31,381 nt of DNA. Origin: a virus. Numbering within the stretch: position 1 is the first letter of the stretch; each line of letters starts with the position of its first letter. The notes under the pieces are model-generated. The model was not told where the DNA came from, made no database searches, and saw nothing but the letters and a program-made list of their open reading frames with translations. Shown here piece after piece: positions 20,667-28,211 of this stretch. The DNA is taken from positions 1 to 31,381 of the IMG/VR virus record IMGVR_UViG_3300023109_000080; one strand, given 5' to 3'. A program made the translations under genes and the position numbers.

Positions 20667-21174
20667 TATCTGTGCCTTGTTTTATTCATAGCTTGTTGTT
20701 GTTCTTCCTGTTCTAATAGAAGATAACCAAGCCAATGATTATACTCCCATTCTTCCATTTGTAAAACTTGTTGTAAAGATATTTTTAACCTATCGGCTAC
20801 AATAAAACAATTCTTTAATTGATGATCAGATTTTAGTTTTTTTTTACTGTTTCAGGATTGATAGCTTTTACCATTTCAGAAGCTATCCTTGAAAGTACAT
20901 CAGAATCTACTTTGTGCATTAAAGAAAGTTTATCTTCTAATGTAAAAAGTTTGTTACCCTCTTTATCTAGTGCTTTCATAACCAGAATATCAGCAAGGAT
21001 ACTTACATCATTAAGATTATCTGACTTTTTAAAAAGTTTATTTTTTTCAGAAAGAGTTATTGGTTGCCAATATATTATACTTGGATTACCAGCTTCGTCT
21101 TTCCATTCCTCTACTTCAAGATGTTGAACACCTAAAGACTCAAAATGAGATTTCGCAGAATCTATTAACTTCAT
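20666..21174 (-). CDS. Tail assembly chaperone GT fusion via -1 frameshift (169 aa)
   Basis: Ribosomes slipping -1 at AAAAAAC (20836-20842) would leave the 113-aa G frame just before its stop (20833-20835) and continue for 56 codons to TAA at 20666-20668. The added part has the T-domain pattern ADRLKISLQQVLQMEEWEYN, then HWLGYLLLEQEEQQQ. The product would be a 169-aa GT protein. In lambda-like phages the G and GT proteins coat the tape measure and recruit tube subunits in a fixed ratio. The T frame has no start of its own, supporting the frameshift, and its TAA overlaps the tape-measure ATG. Confidence 0.85.
20833..21174 (-). CDS. Tail assembly chaperone G (113 aa)
   Basis: The frame starts MKLIDSAKSHFESLGVQHLE, with EWKDEAGNPSIIYWQPITL and a helical second half, and ends in ETVKKN just after an A-rich slippery stretch. 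Its place between the tail tube (21184-21570) and the tape measure is that of lambda gpG. It is the unshifted product and should be made in excess of the fusion. The two products start at the same ATG. Confidence 0.85.
   Translation of the reverse strand: MKLIDSAKSHFESLGVQHLEVEEWKDEAGNPSIIYWQPITLSEKNKLFKKSDNLNDVSILADILVMKALDKEGNKLFTLEDKLSLMHKVDSDVLSRIASEMVKAINPETVKKN
20836..20842 (-). promoter_or_regulatory. -1 programmed frameshift slippery heptamer
   Basis: On the leftward strand the codons read GTA AAA AAA AAC TAA. The heptamer A AAA AAC is a classical -1 slip site (X XXY YYZ) and sits directly before the stop. The nine-A run (20837-20845) gives the slip two registers. No strong downstream stem was seen by eye, so the stimulator is unknown. 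Confidence 0.85.
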
Positions 21175-21183
21175 AAAGTCTTA

Positions 21184-21570
21184 TTAGACAGTACCTATAG
21201 TTAATGCACCTGTTCCTTGAAAAGTAACAGTTCTTGATATTACTGCGTCCATTGAGTTATTAACTGACATTCCTGTAACAATTCCTGTTCCTGAAAAACT
21301 TCTGTCGCCACTTGCATTACCCTCTGGGAGTAATATAAATGAGATTGAAGCACCAGCAACTAAAGTTGTTTGAGGTGTATCTGTTTCGTCAAAGTGCATT
21401 TCTAATGAACCAGAGAATGAAGTTCTACCAGCTAAAAATGATTTAGTAGAATCTGTTAAAGCTGTATCTTCTACTACATCTCCTGTTGTTTCAAGTGTGA
21501 ATGATGTTAGTTCCCCAACACCAGTTCCACCAGCTGTTACAACTCCTTCTTTTCCGTGATGTGTTGCCAT
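21184..21570 (-). CDS. Major tail tube protein (128 aa)
   Basis: The protein begins MATHHGKEGVVTAGGTGVGE, then LTSFTLETTGDVVEDTALTD and SKSFLAGRTSFSGSLEMHFD: the beta-sandwich layout of siphophage tail-tube proteins. The repeat of long loops (DTALTDSTKSF) and beta strands matches this class. It lies in the canonical position after the tail terminator block and before the chaperones. It would assemble into hexamer rings around the tape measure. Start is at 21570 inside the end of the 55-aa frame. Confidence 0.85.
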   Translation of the reverse strand: MATHHGKEGVVTAGGTGVGELTSFTLETTGDVVEDTALTDSTKSFLAGRTSFSGSLEMHFDETDTPQTTLVAGASISFILLPEGNASGDRSFSGTGIVTGMSVNNSMDAVISRTVTFQGTGALTIGTV

Positions 21571-21704
21571 TTCTTATCCTTGTTTGATTTAGTTTGTTTA
21601 GTTTCTTTTTCTTGCTTATAGCCTAAACTTAAAAAATGTTCAAGATTAGATTCATTAATAACTATCTCTGAATTACCTTTATATAATTTAATATCCTTAG
21701 CCAT
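21537..21704 (-). CDS. 55-aa protein overlapping the tail tube gene
   Basis: ATG 21704 to TAA 21537 encodes MAKDIKLYKGNSEIVINESN and a basic end (HITEKKEL). The KLYKGNSEIVINESNLEHFL part looks like the short conserved tail-region proteins often found in siphophages. It overlaps the tail tube start by 34 bases. The A/T-rich third positions fit coding. Function unknown. Confidence 0.5.
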   Translation of the reverse strand: MAKDIKLYKGNSEIVINESNLEHFLSLGYKQEKETKQTKSNKDKKWQHITEKKEL

Positions 21705-21712
21705 AAGTCCTT

Positions 21713-21928
21713 TTACAGTTTATCATCTTCTTCGTCAATATCTTCTTCATCTTCCTCAAAATCTTCGTCATTCAAATCTTCTTCCCACTCTTGACTATCA
21801 TCTTCTTGGTTTTCTTTTAATTCAGCCAATAAGTCTTTTACTTCTTCACAGAGCAAAGACTCTTTATCGTGTAATTTTTCTATCTGATCTATTTTCTTTT
21901 CTATTCTATTTATAATTTTAGTTGTCAT
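21713..21928 (-). CDS. Acidic 71-aa protein
   Basis: Helical N-terminal half (IINRIEKKIDQIEKLHDKES) is followed by an extremely acidic tail (EWEEDLNDEDFEEDEEDIDE). Acidic small proteins often act as mimics of DNA or as decoys. In a virion operon it could be a scaffold-like assembly factor. It lies between the terminator and 55-aa genes. No family recognised. Confidence 0.6.
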   Translation of the reverse strand: MTTKIINRIEKKIDQIEKLHDKESLLCEEVKDLLAELKENQEDDSQEWEEDLNDEDFEEDEEDIDEEDDKL

Positions 21929-21936
21929 TTATTCTC

Positions 21937-22374
21937 CTATGGTGTTCCAGCTTGATATTCGTACATACACCTAATTGTCATTCTTATTCCACCAACAGGA
22001 AATAAAGAACCCTCATCAGTTTCTACTTGTATAACTTCCGAATCAAGTGCATTACCATTTCGAGTAATATCAGTTTCTATTGCAGTTTCAATAGCTGTAA
22101 TTAATTCATTTCTTTTAGTATCTATATTGGCCTCTGCACCTTTAACAAATCCAAGTATTACAAAGTCTATCGTACCATGCCTAGTTTTAGCACCACTTCC
22201 TAATTCAGAGTCATCTCTGTTTTCTTCTGATGTTTGTACTATTACTGCTGGATATTGTTGTTCTGATAACTCATCTAAAATAAAAGGTTGTCTAGTAGCT
22301 TTTCTAATATCTGGGCTAGATATAGCAGATATAACTGACAATAAATTAGATGCTATGTTTTCTCTTACACTCAT
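21937..22374 (-). CDS. Tail terminator / completion protein (145 aa)
   Basis: The sequence runs SVRENIASNLLSVISAISSP, then QYPAVIVQTSEENRDDS and TIDFVILGFVKGAEANIDTK, with a C-terminal ETAIETDITRNG. This is the alpha-beta pattern of tail terminators (lambda gpU-like) that cap the tube and bind the head. Neighbours are the connector genes upstream and tail genes downstream. The start overlaps the previous gene's stop (22371-22374). Confidence 0.75.
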   Translation of the reverse strand: MSVRENIASNLLSVISAISSPDIRKATRQPFILDELSEQQYPAVIVQTSEENRDDSELGSGAKTRHGTIDFVILGFVKGAEANIDTKRNELITAIETAIETDITRNGNALDSEVIQVETDEGSLFPVGGIRMTIRCMYEYQAGTP

Positions 22375-22850
22375 ATTCTAAACTTTCTTAATTCTTTTTC
22401 TACAAATCGGTTGAACTGCTTACTTATAATCTTTTCTGTTCTATTGTTAAAGCCAAAAAATTCCCTTTTAGGTTCATTCAATACTTGATTAAACAATGCT
22501 CTCTGACGCATTTGTGTGTTTGTAAAATTTACTGAAACTTTATGCTTCCCTGTTTTTTTAACTGAGCCAGATGGAGTTAATGCACCCAACATACGACCAG
22601 AATAAAATAAATCTACTTTTGTTGATTTACCCTCTCTATTTAGTTTTTTTAAATAACCTTGTGAATATGGTGCAAATGGTCTATCGTTAAAATCAATTCC
22701 TTTTTGGGTATTAGTTCTAATTCTATCAACTAATTGGAATCCAGCTTGTTTAACTCCTTTATCAATAACTCTTGATAATACAGATTGAAACTTTTTATAA
22801 TTTTTAGATACTTTTTTTTGATTAGATGTAATCCTTAATGTTACAGCCAT
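22371..22850 (-). CDS. Head-tail joining / HK97 gp10-like protein (159 aa)
   Basis: The GIDFNDRPFAPYSQGYLKKL and DLFYSGRMLGALTPSGSVKK segments are typical of the HK97 gp10 / virion-morphogenesis family that lies between adaptors and tail terminators. The protein is very basic at both ends and starts with an RITSNQKKVSKNYKKFQSVL helix. It probably completes the neck. It overlaps the adaptor gene stop by one base. Confidence 0.7.
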   Translation of the reverse strand: MAVTLRITSNQKKVSKNYKKFQSVLSRVIDKGVKQAGFQLVDRIRTNTQKGIDFNDRPFAPYSQGYLKKLNREGKSTKVDLFYSGRMLGALTPSGSVKKTGKHKVSVNFTNTQMRQRALFNQVLNEPKREFFGFNNRTEKIISKQFNRFVEKELRKFRI

Positions 22851-23335
22851 TATCTAGTCAATCTTCTAAATCCATGTAAAGGTTCTCTCTCGTTAGATAC
22901 AATAGTTCCATCTGCATCTACATCATATTCTACACCATCTTCTAATATCATTCTCCATTCGATATTGTATTGGCTCATGTAATATTCTTGCATTCTTTCA
23001 AATCTATCTTTTTCTGTTTCTGGTCTAAATTTAGTTAATGCTGGTAAATAGAATCTTCCAAGAAATAAATAAACACCAGCACGTTCAAACTGATCTAAAT
23101 TAACTTTTGTATTAACCATCTCAGCAGTATTAAGAACTGTAATATCTGTGAATATATTTGTTTTATATACAGGCCACCACTCAACTCTTAATGCTCTAAA
23201 AATATCATTAGTAGTTTGTGCTAGAAAATTAGTTGTTTCTGTAGCAGTTGTTGAAATACCAAAATCAAACGCATCTGGTTGATATTTCTGAACATCTGAT
23301 GTTGTTATAACATCTGCACCCGTATAATTAGCCAT
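22850..23335 (-). CDS. Head-tail adaptor-like protein (161 aa)
   Basis: An all-alpha region (NFLAQTTNDIFRALRVEWWP, then NLDQFERAGVYLFLGRFYLP and RFERMQEYYMSQYNIEWRM) resembles the first connector ring below the portal. The Asp/Val end (YDVDADGTIVSNEREPL) is unusual. Its position just after the capsid block supports an adaptor role. Family not certain. Confidence 0.6.
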   Translation of the reverse strand: MANYTGADVITTSDVQKYQPDAFDFGISTTATETTNFLAQTTNDIFRALRVEWWPVYKTNIFTDITVLNTAEMVNTKVNLDQFERAGVYLFLGRFYLPALTKFRPETEKDRFERMQEYYMSQYNIEWRMILEDGVEYDVDADGTIVSNEREPLHGFRRLTR

Positions 23336-23338
23336 AAT

Positions 23339-23461
23339 CTACTTCCAAATTAAATAAGCAATTACTAAAACTAAAGGTATAGAGTACATTGGGTTATTCT
23401 TTGCTTTAATCCAAACCCATTTAGACCACTTTTTAGCTTTCATTATAATTATTTTATTCAT
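23339..23461 (-). CDS. 40-aa membrane-anchored peptide
   Basis: ATG 23461 (overlapping the 71-aa gene stop as ATGA) to TAG 23339 encodes MNKIIIMKAKKWSKWVWIKA and then a hydrophobic tail (SIPLVLVIAYLIW). It is basic and Trp-rich with one membrane segment. It is embedded in the head genes, an odd place for a membrane peptide. Function unknown. Confidence 0.55.
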   Translation of the reverse strand: MNKIIIMKAKKWSKWVWIKAKNNPMYSIPLVLVIAYLIWK

Positions 23462-23673
23462 TTCTTTTTCCTTGTTTTTCTTTTCTTTTTAAGAGGTACT
23501 ACATTTTCTGCAACAATCTCATTAACTTCTTTTACAACATCTTCTGCTTGTTTAAAACCTCTAAAATCATACATAGCTTTATTAGTTTGATAATCTAATT
23601 CGCTTCTAGTGATTGTTTTGTTACCTCTAATAAGAGTAACCATTTTTTCATTTGATAATATTAATTTTACCAT
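23458..23673 (-). CDS. 71-aa protein following the capsid gene
   Basis: The protein reads MVKLILSNEKMVTLIRGNKT, then AEDVVKEVNEIVAENVV and a KKKRKTRKKK tail. A conserved small protein in this slot between capsid and connector is common in marine phages; a head-completion or decoration role would suit. AAGGAGAT precedes the ATG. The strongly basic end could contact packaged DNA. Confidence 0.6.
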   Translation of the reverse strand: MVKLILSNEKMVTLIRGNKTITRSELDYQTNKAMYDFRGFKQAEDVVKEVNEIVAENVVPLKKKRKTRKKK

Positions 23674-23697
23674 TTTATCTCCTTGTGTTAGTTGCGA

Positions 23698-23738
23698 GGG
23701 CTATTACTAGCCCCCACAAAGTAAGCGTTATTACGCTT
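23698..23738 (-). promoter_or_regulatory. Two hairpins at the end of the capsid gene
   Basis: AAGCG (23723-23727) and CGCTT (23734-23738) pair around a 6-base loop that holds the tandem stop codons of the capsid gene (TAA TAA). Just downstream GGGCTA (23698-23703) pairs with TAGCCC (23708-23713) around a 4-base loop. No U-tract follows. Such paired hairpins could stabilise the capsid mRNA or partly stop transcription. Confidence 0.5.
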
Positions 23739-24576
23739 GGATAGATGAATCGTAATGTAATTCAACTCCGTATGAGTCATGGATTTCTCCAACACCATAC
23801 ACAGAAGTTGCAACGATTTCGTCTGCTCTAAGAGAAGCATCTCTTTGAGTTTCGATTTTAACATCTTGCATCATTGCGATTGCTAGTGCATCTCTATGGA
23901 ACGCACCACCTTTGTAATCTCCAGCTGTTCCTGTATTAGCCATATTTGAAGTTTCAAATACATTCATACCAGCTATTTTACCAATGTGTCCTGATCTTAA
24001 TGCTTCGTTAGATAATTCAGTATCTAAACCAGCAAAAGTATTAGTAAAACCAGATTTAAGGTCATAAGCGATCTTAGGGTGTAGTACAACTTGACAACCA
24101 TCAGTAGGTAATGCGTTTTCTTTTAAAGTTGAAAGAGCATTAAATAATACTGCTGGAGTAATAGCTGTAGAACCATCTCCTAATGCAACACTAAAGCCAT
24201 TAAACAATGCAGTTAAATCTGTATCTTGTTTAGTTGCTAGTGCTTCTCCAAATAACTTACCAATATCTCCAGCAACATTTCTTGGTGCTGAGTTTCTTGC
24301 TAAATCAGTTAGAGTAGTCATAACACCAACCTCAGATGCAGTAATAGTTACTGAACTAGGGTTGATTGCTGTGTTTGATAGATCAGTTGCTTCTGCTACT
24401 GCTGATGCTGATACTTGAGCATAAACAGGAACTTCAACAGCTTTTCCACCACCCGTGATAGCATAGTTTTTAACTAAGTTTCTCATGATGGATTTTTCTG
24501 AAGCAACAAATTGTGCTTCTGCTACTATCTCTGTGTATAGTTCCGATAGTGTAGAACTTGTGCTTTCGTTTGCCAT
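23731..24576 (-). CDS. Major capsid protein (281 aa)
   Basis: The N-terminal helix (SSTLSELYTEIVAEAQFVAS) and then GGKAVEVPVYAQVSASAVAE with SVTITASEVGVMTTLTDLA suggest the HK97-fold capsid of small marine siphophages. The end (VATSVYGVGEIHDSYGVELH) is typical too. There is no long N-terminal delta domain; a separate scaffold gene (24594-25292) precedes it. It is in the standard place, and its end carries two hairpins and tandem stops, as expected of a highly expressed gene. The start 24576 lies 17 bases after the scaffold stop. Confidence 0.85.
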   Translation of the reverse strand: MANESTSSTLSELYTEIVAEAQFVASEKSIMRNLVKNYAITGGGKAVEVPVYAQVSASAVAEATDLSNTAINPSSVTITASEVGVMTTLTDLARNSAPRNVAGDIGKLFGEALATKQDTDLTALFNGFSVALGDGSTAITPAVLFNALSTLKENALPTDGCQVVLHPKIAYDLKSGFTNTFAGLDTELSNEALRSGHIGKIAGMNVFETSNMANTGTAGDYKGGAFHRDALAIAMMQDVKIETQRDASLRADEIVATSVYGVGEIHDSYGVELHYDSSIQA

Positions 24577-24593
24577 GTTATTACCTATTAAGT

Positions 24594-25292
24594 TTATTTA
24601 TTGTTTAAATTAATCTCAACAGCACCTGAATCTCGTTTCTTCCTATATTCTGAATAGGCTTTACGATCTTCTGGTTTAGTTAAGTCTAAGTCCTGTAGAT
24701 TAAAAGGTTTAACAGTTTTACCACCAATAGCACTCTGGCTTCCTGAACCAGACAAAGACCCTTGACGGAAATGTGGGTTGCTATCTAAGAACTCTTTAAC
24801 ACGATCTTCAATGCTAAGTAGTTCTCCATTTGGGTTATATCGTACATTAGAATTATTATCAACTACTTCTATTCTACCATCATCATTGTACTTAACTTCG
24901 TTTTTTAACAAAGCTACTACTTGCTGTGCGTTGATAGATTTTTCTTTGTTAGCAATAGATAAAATAGAATTATCAACTTTTTCTTTTTTGATTTGATCTT
25001 TTACCTTTTGTAACTCTGAGTCTTTTTCAGATAATCTTTCTTGCATGATCTTTTCAATATCAGCTTTAGATTTAGCTTCTTTTAATTGTTGTTCTTTTAA
25101 AAGTTCAGCTTTCTGGCTTTCTTCTTCTTGAAGTTTCTTCTCATACTTATTCTTCTCTGCTTCAAGTCTTGATTTAATTATGTTGTCTAATTGTTCTTGA
25201 GTAAAAGTATTCTGTTTTATTTCTTCAGCTTTTACTTCTTCTTTAGTTTCAGTTGCTACTTCTGGTGCAACATTTGTTTGTTCTTCGGACAT
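24594..25292 (-). CDS. Scaffold protein (232 aa)
   Basis: Acidic N-terminus, then a long helical middle rich in Glu, Lys and Gln (SRLEAEKNKYEKKLQEEESQ, KSKADIEKIMQERLSEKDSE) and a Gly/Ser-rich, charged C-terminus. This is the usual build of a phage scaffold or capsid-assembly protein. It sits directly ahead of the capsid gene and after the MuF-like gene. It would guide procapsid assembly and then leave. No protease is seen. Confidence 0.8.
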   Translation of the reverse strand: MSEEQTNVAPEVATETKEEVKAEEIKQNTFTQEQLDNIIKSRLEAEKNKYEKKLQEEESQKAELLKEQQLKEAKSKADIEKIMQERLSEKDSELQKVKDQIKKEKVDNSILSIANKEKSINAQQVVALLKNEVKYNDDGRIEVVDNNSNVRYNPNGELLSIEDRVKEFLDSNPHFRQGSLSGSGSQSAIGGKTVKPFNLQDLDLTKPEDRKAYSEYRKKRDSGAVEINLNNK

Positions 25293-25305
25293 TGTTTTCT
25301 CCTAG

Positions 25306-26295
25306 TTATATTATTAGTTCGCCTTTGCTGTCATACCAATCAGGATTGACATAAGACCATTGATGACGACAATTATAACCACCTCGAACTATTAAAGGGT
25401 TGCCAGATTTTTTACCTGACCAACTTCTACTTGTCCAAAGTGATCTGACTTCATCAACTGTGAAAAGTCCACTTTTCCTCTTATCATATACACCAGATAT
25501 TAAATTTCTGCAAATATCCCTAGTGGTAGGTATTACATCTCCATAATATTTAACAAAAGTTAAACCAGCATCTTGGGATTTATTAAAGTTAAGGGTTGCA
25601 TCAAAATCTCTTAATGAGTCGTTTAGTATTTGACCAGCATATCTTTTCATATTTTCTCCAGCCCTATCTCTTGCAAACTTAGATTGTAGAGTTTGGATAG
25701 ACTTATCAACTAGTGCTTGTTTTGATTTATCAAACTTATTCTTATTTATATAATTAATTAATCTCTGTATTTCAGGGTCATCTGAACTCGCATAAATACC
25801 ATTTATTGTTTGTCTAAGTTCCTTTTCTAATACTGCAAACTCGCTACCAACTAATGTATTCTGATAAACCTTTTCTGATAGTCGTCTTGTAAATGTATTA
25901 GATACATCTTTAAATTGCGTAAAGTATTGTTGCTTTAGATTTTTAACTAATGCTAGATCGCCTTTTGTAAGTTCTTGAAACTCTACAGGAATATTACCAA
26001 TTCTTTTAAATGCTTTTTCAATTCGTTTAGCTTGTTTATTAAAACCCTCTCTAACAACTGTATCTGACCATTTAAGATATTCTCTTTCCAAGATAGCTTT
26101 TATTTGTGGCCTTATAGCAATAGCTGATTGTAGTTCTATTAACTTGCCATCTGTTAAAGGAAGTCCATTAGCAAGAGATACTACTTCTCGTTCTATTCTA
26201 TCTAATGTTGTGATTAATGATTTGTAATATTCAGCTTCTGCAAGTTCTATTTGCTTGATTCTATAAAATGTTGCGTCTTTTACTATATCTGCCAT
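25306..26295 (-). CDS. MuF-like minor head protein (329 aa)
   Basis: The C-terminal part SWSGKKSGNPLIVRGGYNCR with RHQWSYVNPDWYD has the Cys/His/Trp pattern of the phage Mu gpF family, following a long helical N-terminal part (about 1-240). The DICRNLISGVYDKRKSG segment is part of this domain. MuF proteins are injected or internal minor head components beside the portal. Here the 'HR-x-W' end is intact, and no extra toxin domain is attached. It lies between the isolated rightward gene and the scaffold gene. Confidence 0.8.
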   Translation of the reverse strand: MADIVKDATFYRIKQIELAEAEYYKSLITTLDRIEREVVSLANGLPLTDGKLIELQSAIAIRPQIKAILEREYLKWSDTVVREGFNKQAKRIEKAFKRIGNIPVEFQELTKGDLALVKNLKQQYFTQFKDVSNTFTRRLSEKVYQNTLVGSEFAVLEKELRQTINGIYASSDDPEIQRLINYINKNKFDKSKQALVDKSIQTLQSKFARDRAGENMKRYAGQILNDSLRDFDATLNFNKSQDAGLTFVKYYGDVIPTTRDICRNLISGVYDKRKSGLFTVDEVRSLWTSRSWSGKKSGNPLIVRGGYNCRHQWSYVNPDWYDSKGELII

Positions 26296-26348
26296 TTGTT
26301 CTAATTTTGTTCTGTCAAAAATCTAGTGTTTGCTAGGTTATATTTTAT

Positions 26349-26375
26349 TTGACCTTTATATCAATATTTTATAAA
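26349..26375 (+). promoter_or_regulatory. Candidate promoter of the isolated rightward gene
   Basis: TTGACC (26349-26354) and TATAAA (26370-26375), 15 bases apart, sit 30 bases upstream of the ATG at 26406. The gap between MuF-like gene (start 26295) and this gene is 110 bases and very AT-rich, and the gene has no other possible source of a rightward transcript. Spacer is shorter than ideal. Confidence 0.5.
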
Positions 26376-26405
26376 TTTTATATATAAATAAACAAAGGAG
26401 AGAAT

Positions 26406-26750
26406 ATGAATATAATATCAATGCACAAAAATGGAATAGATGCTTCTAAAAAAGCTGTTATAAAATTTTTAGAAGATTGGAATAAAAACACGGGTGGTAA
26501 TGAATATGGAGAACCAATGTATTGTGGTTTTGCTGGTGTTGTTATTTATGATGTAAGATCAAATTCTAAAATTGGAAAACAATTACAAGAAATTGGTTTC
26601 AGAAAACACTATCCAAAAGGCCTTTATCTTAATAATCCATCTAACCATCATGGTCAATCTATGGATTGTAAAGAGGAGGGTGCATCTGCTTATGCTAAAA
26701 TTTTTAGAGATGCTGGTATAAAAGCCTATATGACTTCAAGACCTGATTAA
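26406..26750 (+). CDS. Isolated rightward gene inside the structural operon (114 aa)
   Basis: AAAGGAGAG precedes ATG 26406. The protein is MNIISMHKNGIDASKKAVIK, then KFLEDWNKNTGGNEYGEPMY, CGFAGVVIYDVRSN, GFRKHYPKGLYLNNPSN, HGQSMDCKEEGASAYAKIFR and AYMTSRPD. From memory this matches a conserved phage protein with the pattern CGFAW...GFRK.Y..GL.LWNPS...Q..D.K..GA.A...SR.D and no known function. It runs against the flow of the structural genes, with its own promoter and terminator, like a moron. No neighbour explains it. It may be an accessory for host manipulation. Confidence 0.75.
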   Translation: MNIISMHKNGIDASKKAVIKFLEDWNKNTGGNEYGEPMYCGFAGVVIYDVRSNSKIGKQLQEIGFRKHYPKGLYLNNPSNHHGQSMDCKEEGASAYAKIFRDAGIKAYMTSRPD

Positions 26751-26771
26751 TAATTAATTAACTAATGAAAG

Positions 26772-26797
26772 AGGCGATCTATATGGTCGCCTTTTTT
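26772..26797 (+). terminator. Terminator of the isolated rightward gene
   Basis: AGGCGA (26772-26777) pairs with TCGCCT (26787-26792) with a 9-base loop and is followed by a run of T at 26792-26797. It is a good rho-independent terminator for the rightward transcript. The portal gene's stop codon (26796-26798) lies in the T-run. In the leftward direction the U-tract is absent, so structural transcription may pass. Confidence 0.85.
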
Positions 26798-28208
26798 ATA
26801 TCTGCTCTTGTTCTACTTCTTGATCTTCTTGTGCTGGTTCGTCTTGTGTGAACTGACCTACTTCTGCTTGTGCATCTATCTCGTCAAAGATTTCGTTTAG
26901 TTTTGTATCATCATCAATAACTGCTCTAGCAATTTCTTTATCAACTTCTTTTGCAAATGTTGGAGAACCAATATCTAATGATTTAGCTTGTTGGAAGTAC
27001 ATAAGATCACTTGCGTAATCTCTAATATTAAATGAATCAGGATAGTTAATTTCTCCATCGAATGTAGCATTTTGAAATAAAGCATATAATCTAAATAGTT
27101 GTTCTTCTGCTATTTGTAAGTTGTCAGCTTTCTCTGATAGTCTAGCATTTAATAATTCAAATTCTGTTTGTAGTGCAACACCAGATGTTATTCCTGTCTT
27201 TTGAGTTCTAACAGCACCTGTATGTGCAATTCTATTTATAGAATCTACTTTGCTATTTATAGACTCCATAATAGCTTGTAAGTTCTGGCCAGATGGTTGA
27301 AGTAAATATGGTTTTAAGTTTGGCTCTAATTCGTCAGGCATTTCTATTACTGCACCAGCACCAGCACTTGCATTTACACTTGGAGTTTTAACTAATGATG
27401 GGTGGTTAGTTAATCTGATTAGTTGTTCCATTTCAGAGTATTCATTGTAAATAGATTTTTGTAGATCAGCTATGTCAGTTAAATCTGATTGACCAATTCC
27501 TCTCTTGTGAGATTTAGCATTGTATAAAATAACTGCTGGTATTTTACCAATCATATTTGGAACACTATCTATTAATCTAGGCTCATCTCTTTCTTGCATG
27601 TAGATAGTATCAATTTTATCAGGATACCAAATTCTCATGTATGTACCACCATTTCTATCTACTTCTTCTCTAACTTTTAAATAGTTTAATTCGTACTTAC
27701 CATTTACTTGTCTTTCAAAGTTCCAATCTAAAACATTCTCAGGAGTTACGATTGATAAGTATGGTCTAATATCTTGATCTAATTCTTCTGCTCTAGTGTT
27801 TGTAGTTACATTAGGTTTATCTAACATCATAAAACAATGACCATAAATAGACGCATAGTTTTGTGCTTGTTTAATTACAGAGTTTAAATTGTTACCCTCA
27901 AGATCAGCATCTTTTAAGAATGATTCTAAACTAGGTTCATCTTGCATAGAACCAAAATCTCTACTTGGTCTAACTCTAAATAAGAATGATGAATAAATTT
28001 GAATAATATTTTTACAATGGTTATCACAAGGAGTGTTTGCAAGTCTTTGATTGAACTCGTTATCTAATTCTAAATTATATCTGTTTAAGTATTGGCCTAT
28101 CATGTAATCATAGCCACCATTGTATGATCTAATATAATACTCCCAATTATTAACTGTTTCAGAATAGTCTTTGTGTGTATCTAATGCTTGATCTCTAGTG
28201 TATGCCAT
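26796..28208 (-). CDS. Portal protein (470 aa)
   Basis: It forms the dodecameric DNA gate of the head. Size (470 aa) and its location after the large terminase (3-base gap) are standard. The sequence has RPSRDFGSMQDEPSLESFLK and the family-like AQNYASIYGHCFMMLD, NYLKVREEVDRNGGTYMRIW and GVALQTEFELLNARLSEKAD segments of phage portals, with an acidic Glu/Gln-rich C-terminus. It is a classical siphophage portal, not a T4-type. A precise subfamily cannot be told by eye. Confidence 0.85.
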   Translation of the reverse strand: MAYTRDQALDTHKDYSETVNNWEYYIRSYNGGYDYMIGQYLNRYNLELDNEFNQRLANTPCDNHCKNIIQIYSSFLFRVRPSRDFGSMQDEPSLESFLKDADLEGNNLNSVIKQAQNYASIYGHCFMMLDKPNVTTNTRAEELDQDIRPYLSIVTPENVLDWNFERQVNGKYELNYLKVREEVDRNGGTYMRIWYPDKIDTIYMQERDEPRLIDSVPNMIGKIPAVILYNAKSHKRGIGQSDLTDIADLQKSIYNEYSEMEQLIRLTNHPSLVKTPSVNASAGAGAVIEMPDELEPNLKPYLLQPSGQNLQAIMESINSKVDSINRIAHTGAVRTQKTGITSGVALQTEFELLNARLSEKADNLQIAEEQLFRLYALFQNATFDGEINYPDSFNIRDYASDLMYFQQAKSLDIGSPTFAKEVDKEIARAVIDDDTKLNEIFDEIDAQAEVGQFTQDEPAQEDQEVEQEQI

Positions 28209-28211
28209 AAA

